From Marinibacterium sp050389775 (GTDB lineage: Bacteria; Pseudomonadota; Alphaproteobacteria; Rhodobacterales; Rhodobacteraceae): a stretch of 64,000 bases of DNA. Positions 7,870 to 15,932 of the stretch are shown here, piece after piece. The stretch is from positions 3,348,001-3,412,000 of the forward strand of contig NZ_CP177144.1 of NCBI RefSeq assembly GCF_050389775.1. The letters run 5' to 3'. Positions within the stretch are counted from its first letter, which is position 1. Each line of letters opens with the position of its first letter. The position numbers and the translations under genes are program-made. The notes under the pieces are model-generated. The model was not told where the DNA came from, made no database searches, and saw only the letters and a program-made list of their open reading frames with translations.

Positions 7870-9702
7870 TCAGTGCACTTTTGACAGAACTGCGGTCACG
7901 GGCGCAAGTGCTACGCGACTTGCCCGATCCTGTAATCCCCATAGTAGAAGCGCGGACACAGTATCTGGCTGCACTCTGCCCAACATTAGGACAGAGCCCT
8001 GCTGGCCGGCGCGAAAGGCCGCCTGGTCGAGGAACCGGCGCATGACGGTCGGGGTCTGGCCGGCGCCGTCGAAATCGCGGAAGACGATGGCCGTGGGCAC
8101 GCCTTCGCGGGCGGCCAGCTTGGGCACGGTGTTCAGGCCATTGTCCTGGGTGACCAGCCCGTGGCCGGTCTGGGCGAGGATGCCGGTGACCTGGTCCGAC
8201 AGCGGGCGATTGCCCTGGATGCCGGTGCCGGTGCCTTCCAGCACGCCGACCACCTCGTCCAGCGTGGCCAGCCCGGCGGCCAGAGAGACCTCGGCATCAC
8301 TGGGCAGCGCGGCGGCGGGCAGATCGACCAGGGCCATGACCTCGAACCCGGCGGCGCGATGGGCGCGCATGCGCGCGGCGGCGCCCGGCTGGGTGGGGTC
8401 GATGGCAAAGGTCAGCGGATAGGGGAAATCGGCCAGGGCCTCGGCGCCGACGGCATCGGGGCCGTCGATCAGGACAATGGCCATCAGGGGCTTGTCCTCT
8501 GGGTTGGCGAAAGGCGCGGCGAAGGCCTCGACCGGGGGGATGGCAGAGGGGGCTGGATCGGGTTCGGGCGTTGCAGGGGCGTCGTCGCCGCCGATGACCG
8601 GCAGGCGGGGGCTGGCATTGGGGGCCAGGGTGCCGATGGTGGTGTCGGTGTCGCCCGGCACGTCGGCGCGGTCTTCGGGCGGTGTTGCGCCGGGCGTGGT
8701 GCCGGGGCTCTCTTCGGTGATCTGGGGCAAGGCGGCCAGGCGGGGTTCGTCCCCGGGCGCGTCGGTCGCGACGGGTTCGGTCGCATCGGTCACGGGAGCG
8801 ACAGAGGTATCATCGGTGACGGGCGCAACCGGGGTCTCACCGGCCGCCGGGGCGGCGGGTGGCGTGGCGGCGACGACCGGGGCGGTGGCTGAGGCCTCGG
8901 GCGCAACCGGGCTTGCGGTCACGTCGGACCGGGGCTCATCGGCCAGGGCCTCATCAATACGGGCCTCATCGGACCGGGACTCATCCGTCTGGCCATCATT
9001 CCCGGCCGCAAATGCAGCGGCCGCCCCGTCGGCTGCGGGCGCAGTGTCCTGCACGGTGACCGGCGCGGCAGGCGTGGTATCGGCCCGGGCCGCCTGCCCG
9101 GCCGGCGCCGGCGCGGCGATGGGCCCGGCCGGGGCGGCGGCGGGGCTGGCATCGGGCCGGCTGATCACCTCGGGCGCGTCATCCGCCCCGGGGGCCGCGC
9201 CAAAGGCCGCGCTGTCGCCGACATCGGGCGTGACCGGCTGGGCCGGCTGGGTCGACACGGCCAGGTCGGTTTCATCCATGGGCGTGGCAGGCGCGTCACC
9301 GGGCGCAAAGGATGCCGCCGGGGCCTGCTCGGGCGCGGCCGGCGCCTCGGCGGCCTCGGGCGGCTGGGCCGGCGCGTCGAGCGGGCCGGTGTCATCGGCA
9401 ACCTCGGGCAAGGCCGCGGGCGCGGTATCGGCCCCGGCCATCTGGCCCAGCGTGTCGCTGTCATCGCCGGCCACGGCCGGCGCGGCGGGCGGGCGTTCGA
9501 CCAGGTCGGAATCGCGCCCCGCCCCGTCCGCCAGCCCGGTGGCGCCTGCCCCGGCCGGCGCAGCCGGTCCGGCCACGTCGGCCGGCGCCTGGCTGGACGT
9601 CTCTGGCGCGCGGGGCAGCGGCGCTGCCAGCGACAGGATCACAAGGCCGGTGCCGGCTGCTGCCGTGCCCCATGCCAGACCACCAATATATCCGCGTGCC
9701 AA
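7870..9702 (-). CDS. Divergent polysaccharide deacetylase (YibQ-like) with long Ala/Pro/Asp-rich linker
   Basis: The C-terminal 200 residues match the divergent polysaccharide deacetylase family (YibQ-like), starting at about residue 405 with MAIVLIDGPDAVG and including FAIDPTQPGA and VMALVDLP. The N terminus has one membrane segment (GYIGGLAWGTAAAGTGLVIL), placing the enzyme in the periplasm. Between them lie about 350 residues of Ala, Pro, Asp, Glu and Thr, presumably disordered. I propose a TTG start at 9702, which gives LARGYIGGLAW; the open frame runs on to 10041 but would overlap trpG. The length is then 610 residues. The reaction is unproven; family members sit in envelope contexts. 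Confidence 0.72.
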   Translation of the reverse strand: MARGYIGGLAWGTAAAGTGLVILSLAAPLPRAPETSSQAPADVAGPAAPAGAGATGLADGAGRDSDLVERPPAAPAVAGDDSDTLGQMAGADTAPAALPEVADDTGPLDAPAQPPEAAEAPAAPEQAPAASFAPGDAPATPMDETDLAVSTQPAQPVTPDVGDSAAFGAAPGADDAPEVISRPDASPAAAPAGPIAAPAPAGQAARADTTPAAPVTVQDTAPAADGAAAAFAAGNDGQTDESRSDEARIDEALADEPRSDVTASPVAPEASATAPVVAATPPAAPAAGETPVAPVTDDTSVAPVTDATEPVATDAPGDEPRLAALPQITEESPGTTPGATPPEDRADVPGDTDTTIGTLAPNASPRLPVIGGDDAPATPEPDPAPSAIPPVEAFAAPFANPEDKPLMAIVLIDGPDAVGAEALADFPYPLTFAIDPTQPGAAARMRAHRAAGFEVMALVDLPAAALPSDAEVSLAAGLATLDEVVGVLEGTGTGIQGNRPLSDQVTGILAQTGHGLVTQDNGLNTVPKLAAREGVPTAIVFRDFDGAGQTPTVMRRFLDQAAFRAGQQGSVLMLGRVQPDTVSALLLWGLQDRASRVALAPVTAVLSKVH

Positions 9703-10021
9703 CTGCCCTAGCCCCCGTCCGTCCCGTCTGTATCCCGGACCCGAAGCTGCGCCCGGTGCCCGATCCGGCCCCCGGGGGCCGGTAAATGCCTGCCCGGGGC
9801 TTTCCCCGGATGTCGTGCCGCCCCTGCGCGCCGGCGGCACGGCCCCGTGGCCCGGTGCCACCGCCGCCCCACCAGCGGACCGGCCCGCGCGCACAAGGCC
9901 CCTGCGGCCGGCGACTCCCGGCCTGCCCTTGACGCCGACCTTCATCCCTGACCATCTATGCCGCAACCACATTATCGCGAGCGGGGGTGCGGGCTCCAGC
10001 CCCCGCGTAAGGGATTGCGCC
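9703..10021. other. Intergenic region between the deacetylase gene and trpG
   Basis: This 319-base stretch should hold the promoters of the two divergent genes. On the plus strand TTGACG (9929-9934) is a possible -35 for trpG, with only a poor -10 candidate near 9952-9960. A hairpin with GCGGGGG (9981-9987) and CCCCCGC (10000-10006) sits 15 nt before the trpG start and could affect its translation. No gene is visible. Confidence 0.4.
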
Positions 10022-10603
10022 ATGCTGCTGCTGATCGACAACTATGACAGTTTCACCTACAACCTCGTCCATTACCTGGGCGAGCTGGGCACCGAGATCG
10101 TCGTGCGGCGGAACGATGCGCTGAACGTCCAGGAGGCCATGGCGATGAACCCCGCCGGCATCCTGCTGTCGCCCGGCCCCTGCACACCCGATGACGCCGG
10201 CATCTGCCTGGCCATGGTCGAGGCCGCGGCCGAAACCGGCACGCCGCTGATGGGCGTCTGCCTGGGGCACCAGTCGATCGGCCAGGCCTTTGGCGGCAAG
10301 GTCGTGCGCTGTCATGAAATCGTGCACGGCAAGATGGGCACCATCCGGCACGAGGGCAAAGGCGTGTTCAAGGGCCTGCCCGCGCCCTTCGAAGCCACGC
10401 GCTATCATTCCCTGGTCGTCGAACGTGCCAGCCTGCCCGAGGCGCTGGAGGTCACGGCCGAGCTGGACGATGGCACGATCATGGGGCTGAGCCATCGGAC
10501 CCTGCCGATCCACGGGGTCCAGTTCCACCCCGAGAGCATCGCATCCGAACACGGCCATGCGCTGCTGAAGAATTTCCTGAACGACATGAAAGTACCGGCA
10601 TGA
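10022..10603 (+). CDS. trpG: Anthranilate synthase component II (glutamine amidotransferase)
   Basis: Supplies ammonia from glutamine to TrpE. Class I glutamine amidotransferase of 193 residues with the full catalytic triad: Cys80 in GVCLGHQ, and His169 and Glu171 in HPES. The oxyanion region SPGPCTPDDAG is at 50-60. The ATG at 10022 gives the family length; the open frame extends far upstream but only as a shadow of the minus-strand deacetylase gene. It overlaps trpD by 4 nt (ATGA), so the two are translationally coupled. Confidence 0.97.
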   Translation: MLLLIDNYDSFTYNLVHYLGELGTEIVVRRNDALNVQEAMAMNPAGILLSPGPCTPDDAGICLAMVEAAAETGTPLMGVCLGHQSIGQAFGGKVVRCHEIVHGKMGTIRHEGKGVFKGLPAPFEATRYHSLVVERASLPEALEVTAELDDGTIMGLSHRTLPIHGVQFHPESIASEHGHALLKNFLNDMKVPA

Positions 10604-11619
10604 GCGACGCGATGAAACCGCTGATCGGGGCGGCGGCCGACCGACCGCTGACCCGCGACGAGGCCGAAAGCGCCTTTCGCCAGCTGTTCGAGGGTGAAGC
10701 CACGCCCAGCCAGATCGGCGGCCTGCTGATGGCCCTGCGCACGCGGGGCGAAACGGTCGAGGAATATGCCGCCGCCGCCGCGGTGATGCGGTCGAAATGC
10801 AACCCGGTGAAGGCGCCGGCGGGCGCCATCGACATCGTCGGCACCGGGGGCGACGGCAAGGGCACGCTGAACATTTCGACCGCCACGGCCTTTGTCGTGG
10901 CCGGCGCGGGCGTGACCGTGGCCAAGCACGGCAACCGCAACCTGTCGTCCAAGTCCGGCGCGGCCGATGCCCTGGGCGAGATGGGCATCAATGTCATGGT
11001 CGGACCGGCCATCGTCGAACGGGCGCTGGACGAGGCGGGCATCGGCTTCATGATGGCGCCGCTGCACCATCCGGCCATCGCCCATGTCATGCCCACCCGG
11101 CAAGAGCTGGGCACGCGGACGATCTTCAACATCCTCGGGCCGCTGACCAACCCGGCCGGCGTGACGCGCCAGCTGACAGGGGCCTTTTCCCGCGAGCTGA
11201 TCCGGCCCATGGCCGAGACGCTGTTGCAGCTGGGATCGGAAAAGGCCTGGCTGGTGCATGGGTCCGACGGCACGGATGAACTCACGATCACCGGGGTGTC
11301 CTGGGTCTCGGCGCTGGAAGACGGCGCGGTGACCGACCGCGAGCTGCATCCCGAAGAGGCCGGCCTGCCGGTGCATCCGTTCGAGGCCATCGTCGGTGGC
11401 ACGCCGGCCGAGAATGCCGCGGCGATGAAGGCCCTGCTGGCCGGCGAACCCTCGGCCTATCGCGATGCCGTGCTGCTGAATTCCGCCGCCGCGCTGGTGG
11501 TGGCCGACGTGGCCGCCGACCTGCGCGAAGGCGCGGCCATGGCCGCCCGGTCGATCGACAGCGGCGCCGCGCGGGGCAAGATCGCGGCGCTGGCCCGGCT
11601 GACCCAGGAGGCCGGCTGA
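10600..11619 (+). CDS. trpD: Anthranilate phosphoribosyltransferase
   Basis: Second step of the tryptophan pathway: transfers phosphoribose from PRPP to anthranilate. The 339 residues carry the family motifs GTGGDGKGTLNIST, KHGNRNLSSKSG and the GPLTNPAG loop. The start overlaps the trpG stop (ATGA), and the stop overlaps the ung start (TGATG). Confidence 0.97.
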   Translation: MSDAMKPLIGAAADRPLTRDEAESAFRQLFEGEATPSQIGGLLMALRTRGETVEEYAAAAAVMRSKCNPVKAPAGAIDIVGTGGDGKGTLNISTATAFVVAGAGVTVAKHGNRNLSSKSGAADALGEMGINVMVGPAIVERALDEAGIGFMMAPLHHPAIAHVMPTRQELGTRTIFNILGPLTNPAGVTRQLTGAFSRELIRPMAETLLQLGSEKAWLVHGSDGTDELTITGVSWVSALEDGAVTDRELHPEEAGLPVHPFEAIVGGTPAENAAAMKALLAGEPSAYRDAVLLNSAAALVVADVAADLREGAAMAARSIDSGAARGKIAALARLTQEAG

Positions 11620-12287
11620 TGCTGGACATCGCCCGGCCCGAGGGCTGGGCCGACCTGGACTTTTTTGCCAGCGACTGGCCGATGATCCGGTCCGCGCTGG
11701 CCGCCGAGACGCGCACCATCCTGCCGCCCCGGGCCCAGGTCTTTGCCGCGCTGGATCTCTGCCCGCCCGAGGCCACCCGCGTGGTGATCCTGGGCCAGGA
11801 TCCCTATCCGACGCCCGGCCATGCCCATGGGCTTGCCTTTTCGGCCGAACCCGACGTGCGGCCCCTGCCCCGGTCGCTGAGCAATATCTACAAGGAAATG
11901 CAGGCCGACCTGGGCGCCTGCCCGCCCGATGCCGACCTGCGGTTCTGGGCGCGCCAGGGCGTTCTGCTGCTGAACACCGTGCTGACCGTGCCCGCCGGCG
12001 AGGCCCATGGCCACAAGGACCTGGGCTGGCAACGGCTGACCGGCGAGGTGCTGGCCCGGCTGCTGGCCGATCCGGCCCGGCCGCGGGCCTTCCTGCTCTG
12101 GGGCAAGCCGGCCCAGAAGCTGGGCCGCGACGTGGCCGCCCCGCATCTGCGCATCGACAGCGCCCATCCCTCGCCCCTGTCCGCCCGGCGCGGGTTCTTC
12201 GGATCCCGCCCCTTCTCGCGCACCAATGAATGGCTGACCGCCCAGGGTCACGCCCCCATCAACTGGACCACCCCGGAGGCCCCATGA
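11619..12287 (+). CDS. ung: Uracil-DNA glycosylase, family 1
   Basis: Removes uracil from DNA as the first step of base excision repair. The 222 residues have both family 1 active-site motifs: GQDPYP with the catalytic Asp61, and HPSPLS with His183. The uracil-binding LLLNTVLTV segment is at about 116-124. The gene lies inside the tryptophan operon between trpD and trpC, overlapping trpD by one base and trpC by four, so its expression should follow trp transcription. No SOS box is visible before it. Confidence 0.94.
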   Translation: MLDIARPEGWADLDFFASDWPMIRSALAAETRTILPPRAQVFAALDLCPPEATRVVILGQDPYPTPGHAHGLAFSAEPDVRPLPRSLSNIYKEMQADLGACPPDADLRFWARQGVLLLNTVLTVPAGEAHGHKDLGWQRLTGEVLARLLADPARPRAFLLWGKPAQKLGRDVAAPHLRIDSAHPSPLSARRGFFGSRPFSRTNEWLTAQGHAPINWTTPEAP

Positions 12288-13096
12288 CAGAGACCATCCT
12301 GGACCGCATCAAGGCCTACAAGCTCGAAGAGATCGCCGCCGACAAGGCGGCCAAGCCGCTGGAAGAGCTTGAGGCCGAGGCCCGCAATTCGGCCCATCCC
12401 CGGCCTTTCGCCGAAGCGCTGATCAAGGCCAGCCGCGACGGCTATGGGCTGATCGCCGAGATCAAGAAGGCCAGCCCGTCCAAGGGGCTGATCCGCGAGG
12501 ATTTCGATCCGGCCACCCTGGCCCGGGCCTATGAGACCGGCGGGGCGACCTGCCTGTCGGTGCTGACCGACACGCCCAGCTTCCAGGGCGCCAAGGAATA
12601 CATCGGCCAGGTCCGCGCGGCGGTCGACCTGCCGATCCTGCGCAAGGAATTCGTCTACGATCCCTACCAGGTGATCGAAGCCCGCGTGCTGGGCGCCGAT
12701 TGCATCCTGATCATCATGGCCAGCGTGTCCGACACCCAGGCCCGCGAACTGGCCGACACGGCCCGCGAATGGGGCCTGGATATCCTCGTCGAGGTGCACA
12801 ACCGCGAAGAGCTGGAACGGGCGATCCCGCTGGAAGCGCCCATGCTGGGGATCAACAACCGCGATCTCAACACCTTCGAAACCACGCTGGACACCACGCG
12901 CAAATTGTCGAAATTCGCGCCGACGGACAGCCTGCTGGTGTCGGAAAGCGGCCTGTCCACGCCCGAGGACCTGGCCGACCTGGCCCGCTACGGCGCCCGG
13001 TCCTTCCTGATCGGCGAGGCGCTGATGCGCCAGGACGACGTGACCGCGGCCACCATTGCCCTGCTGGCCGATCCGCTGACCGCCGGGGGCCGCTGA
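12284..13096 (+). CDS. trpC: Indole-3-glycerol phosphate synthase
   Basis: Closes the indole ring in tryptophan synthesis. A TIM-barrel enzyme of 270 residues. Marker segments are AEIKKASPSKG (phosphate and substrate loop, about 55-65), ILRKEFVYDPYQV, LLVEVHN-like ILVEVHNREE, and GINNRDLNTF. The ATG at 12284 behind GGAGG overlaps the ung stop; an in-frame upstream start at 12230 would lie inside ung and is not needed. It is a stand-alone TrpC with no TrpF fusion. The stop overlaps the moaC start by one base. Confidence 0.96.
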   Translation: MTETILDRIKAYKLEEIAADKAAKPLEELEAEARNSAHPRPFAEALIKASRDGYGLIAEIKKASPSKGLIREDFDPATLARAYETGGATCLSVLTDTPSFQGAKEYIGQVRAAVDLPILRKEFVYDPYQVIEARVLGADCILIIMASVSDTQARELADTAREWGLDILVEVHNREELERAIPLEAPMLGINNRDLNTFETTLDTTRKLSKFAPTDSLLVSESGLSTPEDLADLARYGARSFLIGEALMRQDDVTAATIALLADPLTAGGR

Positions 13097-13566
13097 TGCT
13101 GACCCATTTCGACGGCAAGGGCGATGCCCACATGGTCGATGTCACGGACAAGCCCGTGACCGATCGCATCGCCGTGGCCGCGGGCTGGGTGCGGATGCGC
13201 CCCGACACCCTGGCGCTGATTGCCGAGGGCACGGCCAGGAAGGGCGACGTGCTGGGCGTGGCCCGGCTGGCCGGCATCATGGGCACCAAGCGCACGGCCG
13301 ACCTGATCCCGCTGTGCCACCCGCTGCCGGTGACCAAGGTGGCCGTCGACCTCTCCGTCGATCCCGACCTGCCGGGCGTGCGCATCGAGGCCACGGTGCG
13401 CACCACCGGCCAGACCGGCGTGGAAATGGAAGCCCTGACCGCCGTGTCCACCGCGGCGCTGACGGTCTATGACATGGTCAAGGCGGCCGACAAGGGCATG
13501 GAAATCGGCGGCATCCACGTGCGCCTGAAGGACGGCGGCAAGTCCGGCCGCTACGAGGCGCCATGA
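13096..13566 (+). CDS. moaC: Cyclic pyranopterin monophosphate synthase MoaC
   Basis: Acts after MoaA in molybdenum cofactor synthesis to form cyclic pyranopterin monophosphate. The 156 residues match full-length MoaC, with the conserved GTKRTADLIPLCHPLP active-site segment, the VRTTGQTGVEMEALTAVS region and the C-terminal KSGRY. The start uses the TGATG overlap with trpC. The stop overlaps moeA by 4 nt. Confidence 0.97.
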   Translation: MLTHFDGKGDAHMVDVTDKPVTDRIAVAAGWVRMRPDTLALIAEGTARKGDVLGVARLAGIMGTKRTADLIPLCHPLPVTKVAVDLSVDPDLPGVRIEATVRTTGQTGVEMEALTAVSTAALTVYDMVKAADKGMEIGGIHVRLKDGGKSGRYEAP

Positions 13567-14756
13567 GCGGGCCGGCAACGGGCATGATCGCCGTGGCCGA
13601 GGCGCTGGACAAGCTCTTTGCCCTGGTCGACCCGCTGGACACCGAAACCATCGACCTGGCCCGGGCCGGCGGCCGCGTGCTGGCCGCCCCGGTCGAGGCC
13701 CGGCGCGATCAGCCGCCCTTTGCGGCCTCGGCCATGGATGGCTATGCGCTGAAATCCGTCGAGGCCATGCGCGATGCGCAATTCCTGGTGGTCGGTGAAT
13801 CCGTGGCCGGGCGGCGCTATGACGGCAGGGTCGGGCCCGGCCAGGCCGTGCGCATCTTTACCGGCGCGCCGGTGCCCGAAGGCGCCGACCGGGTGGTCAT
13901 CCAGGAAGACGTGCGCCGCGACGGAAAGCTGATCTCGCTGCTGGAAGAGCCCGAGGACAGCCTGAACATCCGCCCCGCCGGCACCGATTTCACCGCCGGC
14001 ACGCAGGTCGACGCGCCGCGCCGGCTGGGCCCGATGGACGTGGCCCTGCTGGCCGCGATGAACATCGGCCGGGTCACCGTCACGCGCAGGCCCCGAGTCG
14101 CGCTGATCTCGACCGGCGACGAGCTGGTCCTGCCCGGCGAAGATCCCGGCCCCGACCAGATCATCGCGTCCAACACATTCGGGCTGAAGGTCATGCTCGA
14201 GGCCGCCGGGGCCGAGGTGCACCTGCTGCCCATCGCCCGCGACACCACGGCCTCGCTCACCACGGCCTTCGACCTGGCCCGGGGCGCCGACCTCGTGGTG
14301 ACGATCGGCGGCGCGTCTGTGGGCGATTACGACCTGGTCGGCGACGTGGCCGCCCAGCTGGGCATGAACCAGAGCTTCTACAAGGTGGCCATGCGCCCGG
14401 GCAAACCGCTGATGGCCGGGCGCATCGACGGCGCGGCCATGGTCGGCCTGCCGGGCAACCCGGTCTCGGCACTGGTCTGCGGCGAGGTCTTCCTGCGGCC
14501 GATGATCGACGGCTTCCTGGGCCTGGGCAAGGCCCCGGCCCCGCGCCGCCAGGCCGTGCTGAGCCAGCCGCTTGGCCCCAACGGCCCGCGCGAACATTAC
14601 ATGCGCGCCACGCTCGGCCCCGAGGGCATCCAGGCCTTCGACCGCCAGGACAGCGGTCTGCTCAGCGTGCTGACCCGGGCCAATGCGCTGCTGGTCCGCC
14701 CACCGCGCGACGCCGCGCGCGAGATCGGCGAGACGGTCGATTACCTGCCGCTCTGA
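13563..14756 (+). CDS. moeA: Molybdopterin molybdenumtransferase MoeA
   Basis: Inserts molybdate into adenylated molybdopterin. The 397 residues show the four-domain MoeA pattern: an N-terminal PPFAASAMDGYAL substrate segment, the middle MoCF-biosynthesis domain with ISTGDELV and GGASVGDYDLV, and the PGKPLMAG and GLPGNPVSA loops. It is the last gene of the overlapping trpG-moeA run. A perfect 10-bp hairpin (14764-14794) follows its stop. Confidence 0.96.
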   Translation: MSGPATGMIAVAEALDKLFALVDPLDTETIDLARAGGRVLAAPVEARRDQPPFAASAMDGYALKSVEAMRDAQFLVVGESVAGRRYDGRVGPGQAVRIFTGAPVPEGADRVVIQEDVRRDGKLISLLEEPEDSLNIRPAGTDFTAGTQVDAPRRLGPMDVALLAAMNIGRVTVTRRPRVALISTGDELVLPGEDPGPDQIIASNTFGLKVMLEAAGAEVHLLPIARDTTASLTTAFDLARGADLVVTIGGASVGDYDLVGDVAAQLGMNQSFYKVAMRPGKPLMAGRIDGAAMVGLPGNPVSALVCGEVFLRPMIDGFLGLGKAPAPRRQAVLSQPLGPNGPREHYMRATLGPEGIQAFDRQDSGLLSVLTRANALLVRPPRDAAREIGETVDYLPL

Positions 14757-14763
14757 CAGGTAT

Positions 14764-14794
14764 CCCTGCGGCGGCCGGGCAAAACGCCGCAGGG
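14764..14794 (+). terminator. Hairpin after moeA
   Basis: Arms CCCTGCGGCG (14764-14773) and CGCCGCAGGG (14785-14794) pair perfectly, 8 nt after the moeA stop and before the lexA promoter. There is no U tract, so it may be an inefficient or Rho-assisted terminator. Confidence 0.45.
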
Positions 14795-14816
14795 CAGATG
14801 CCGGAGGGGAAGGCTG

Positions 14817-14845
14817 TTGACACAAAACGGGAACATGCGTAGAAC
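14817..14845 (+). promoter_or_regulatory. lexA promoter with an alphaproteobacterial SOS box
   Basis: TTGACA (14817-14822) and TAGAAC (14840-14845) are separated by 17 bases and form a good housekeeping promoter. The direct repeat GAAC-N7-GAAC (14831-14845), the known alphaproteobacterial LexA operator, covers the -10 element, so LexA should repress its own gene. Confidence 0.85.
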
Positions 14846-14878
14846 ATATGTAAACGCAAGGTCCTGAAGGAGCGGCGC

Positions 14879-15574
14879 ATGCTCACCAAGAAGCAGTTGG
14901 ATTTGCTGGATTTCATCAACAAGCGGGTGCAGCGCGACGGCGTGCCCCCCAGTTTCGACGAAATGAAGGAAGCGCTGGATCTGCGATCGAAATCCGGCAT
15001 TCACCGGCTGATCACGGCGCTCGAAGAGCGGGGCTTTATCCGCCGCCTGCCGCACCGGGCCCGGGCGCTGGAAATCCTCAAGCTGCCCGAAAGCCTGGGC
15101 GGCGCGCCGACCACGGGGTTCCATCCCCGGGTGATCGACGGCGACCAGGGCGAAAGCCACGTGGCGGCCAATGTCGAGCCGGCGGCCTTTGCCGCGGTCG
15201 AACTGCCGGTGATGGGCCGCATCGCCGCCGGTGTGCCGATCGAGGCGATCAGCCATGCCTCGCACCAGATCGCAGTGCCGGGCACGATGCTGTCTCAGGG
15301 CGAGCATTACGCACTTGAGGTCAAAGGCGATTCGATGATCGGCGTGGGCATCAACGACGGTGACATCGTGGTGATCCGCGAAACCTCGACGGCCGACAAC
15401 GGGGATATCGTCGTGGCGCTGGTCGAGGATCACGAGGCCACGCTGAAGCGCTATATCCGCAAGGGCAATGCCATCGCGCTGGAGGCCGCCAACCCGGCCT
15501 ATGAAACCCGTGTCTTCCCCGAGGACCAGGTCAAGGTGCAGGGCCGCCTGGTCGGGCTGATCCGCTCCTACTGA
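14879..15574 (+). CDS. lexA: LexA repressor
   Basis: SOS repressor that self-cleaves when RecA filaments form. The 231 residues comprise an N-terminal winged helix (1-65) and a C-terminal S24 peptidase domain. The cleavage site Ala117-Gly118 (RIAAGVP), nucleophile Ser152 (GDSMIGVG) and general base Lys190 are all present. The start lies 33 nt after the second GAAC of its own SOS box. The 3' end runs straight into a degenerate tandem array whose units resemble the last lexA codons. Confidence 0.97.
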   Translation: MLTKKQLDLLDFINKRVQRDGVPPSFDEMKEALDLRSKSGIHRLITALEERGFIRRLPHRARALEILKLPESLGGAPTTGFHPRVIDGDQGESHVAANVEPAAFAAVELPVMGRIAAGVPIEAISHASHQIAVPGTMLSQGEHYALEVKGDSMIGVGINDGDIVVIRETSTADNGDIVVALVEDHEATLKRYIRKGNAIALEAANPAYETRVFPEDQVKVQGRLVGLIRSY

Positions 15575-15860
15575 TCAATTCCTGCGGATCCGCTCGGGTT
15601 GATTGCTCCCTTCTGACCCGTTCAGACTGGTCCGCTCGGTTGATCGCACCCATCTGGCCCGCTTCTGCTGATCCGTTAGCGCTGATCACCACCGTCTGGT
15701 CTGCCCTGCTAGTACGCTCAGGTTGATCACCCCCTGCTGATCCGCACCTGCGGGTCCAGTCGGGTTGATCACCACCGTCGGATCCACTCCTGCTGATCCG
15801 TTCGTGCTGATCACGACCCCTTCTCACCTGATCCTGCTGATCCCCATCTCCAAGCCACTT
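15575..15860. repeat. Degenerate 41-42 bp tandem array downstream of lexA
   Basis: The word TGATC recurs at 15641, 15683, 15724, 15766 and 15808, with diverged or truncated units on both sides (15572, 15600, 15838). Most units also contain CTGATCCG about half a period away. The array fills the space between the lexA and comEC stop codons. Its words resemble the lexA 3' end (GGGCTGATCCGCTCC). A minus-strand frame (15531-15911) is open but low in coding quality. Bases 15861-15932 show nothing further. Confidence 0.75.
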
Positions 15861-15932
15861 CACCGGCCGAGGTTCGGTGGAGTGCTCTTCCCGGGTTTGC
15901 GGTCGGGACATTCGTTCTCGCTGTTCAGCGTT

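Noticed and set aside
8477..10021. Apparent 515-residue N-terminal extension of TrpG
   Set aside because: It is antisense to the deacetylase gene and TrpG is already full length from 10022.
15575..15860. CRISPR array
   Set aside because: Units are contiguous and degenerate, with no constant repeat separated by unique spacers, and no cas genes lie nearby. The same applies to the 60-bp and 117-bp arrays.
15531..15911. A 126-codon minus-strand frame with a 14-residue period over the 42-bp array
   Set aside because: It overlaps the lexA 3' end, lacks a start signal and resembles no protein.
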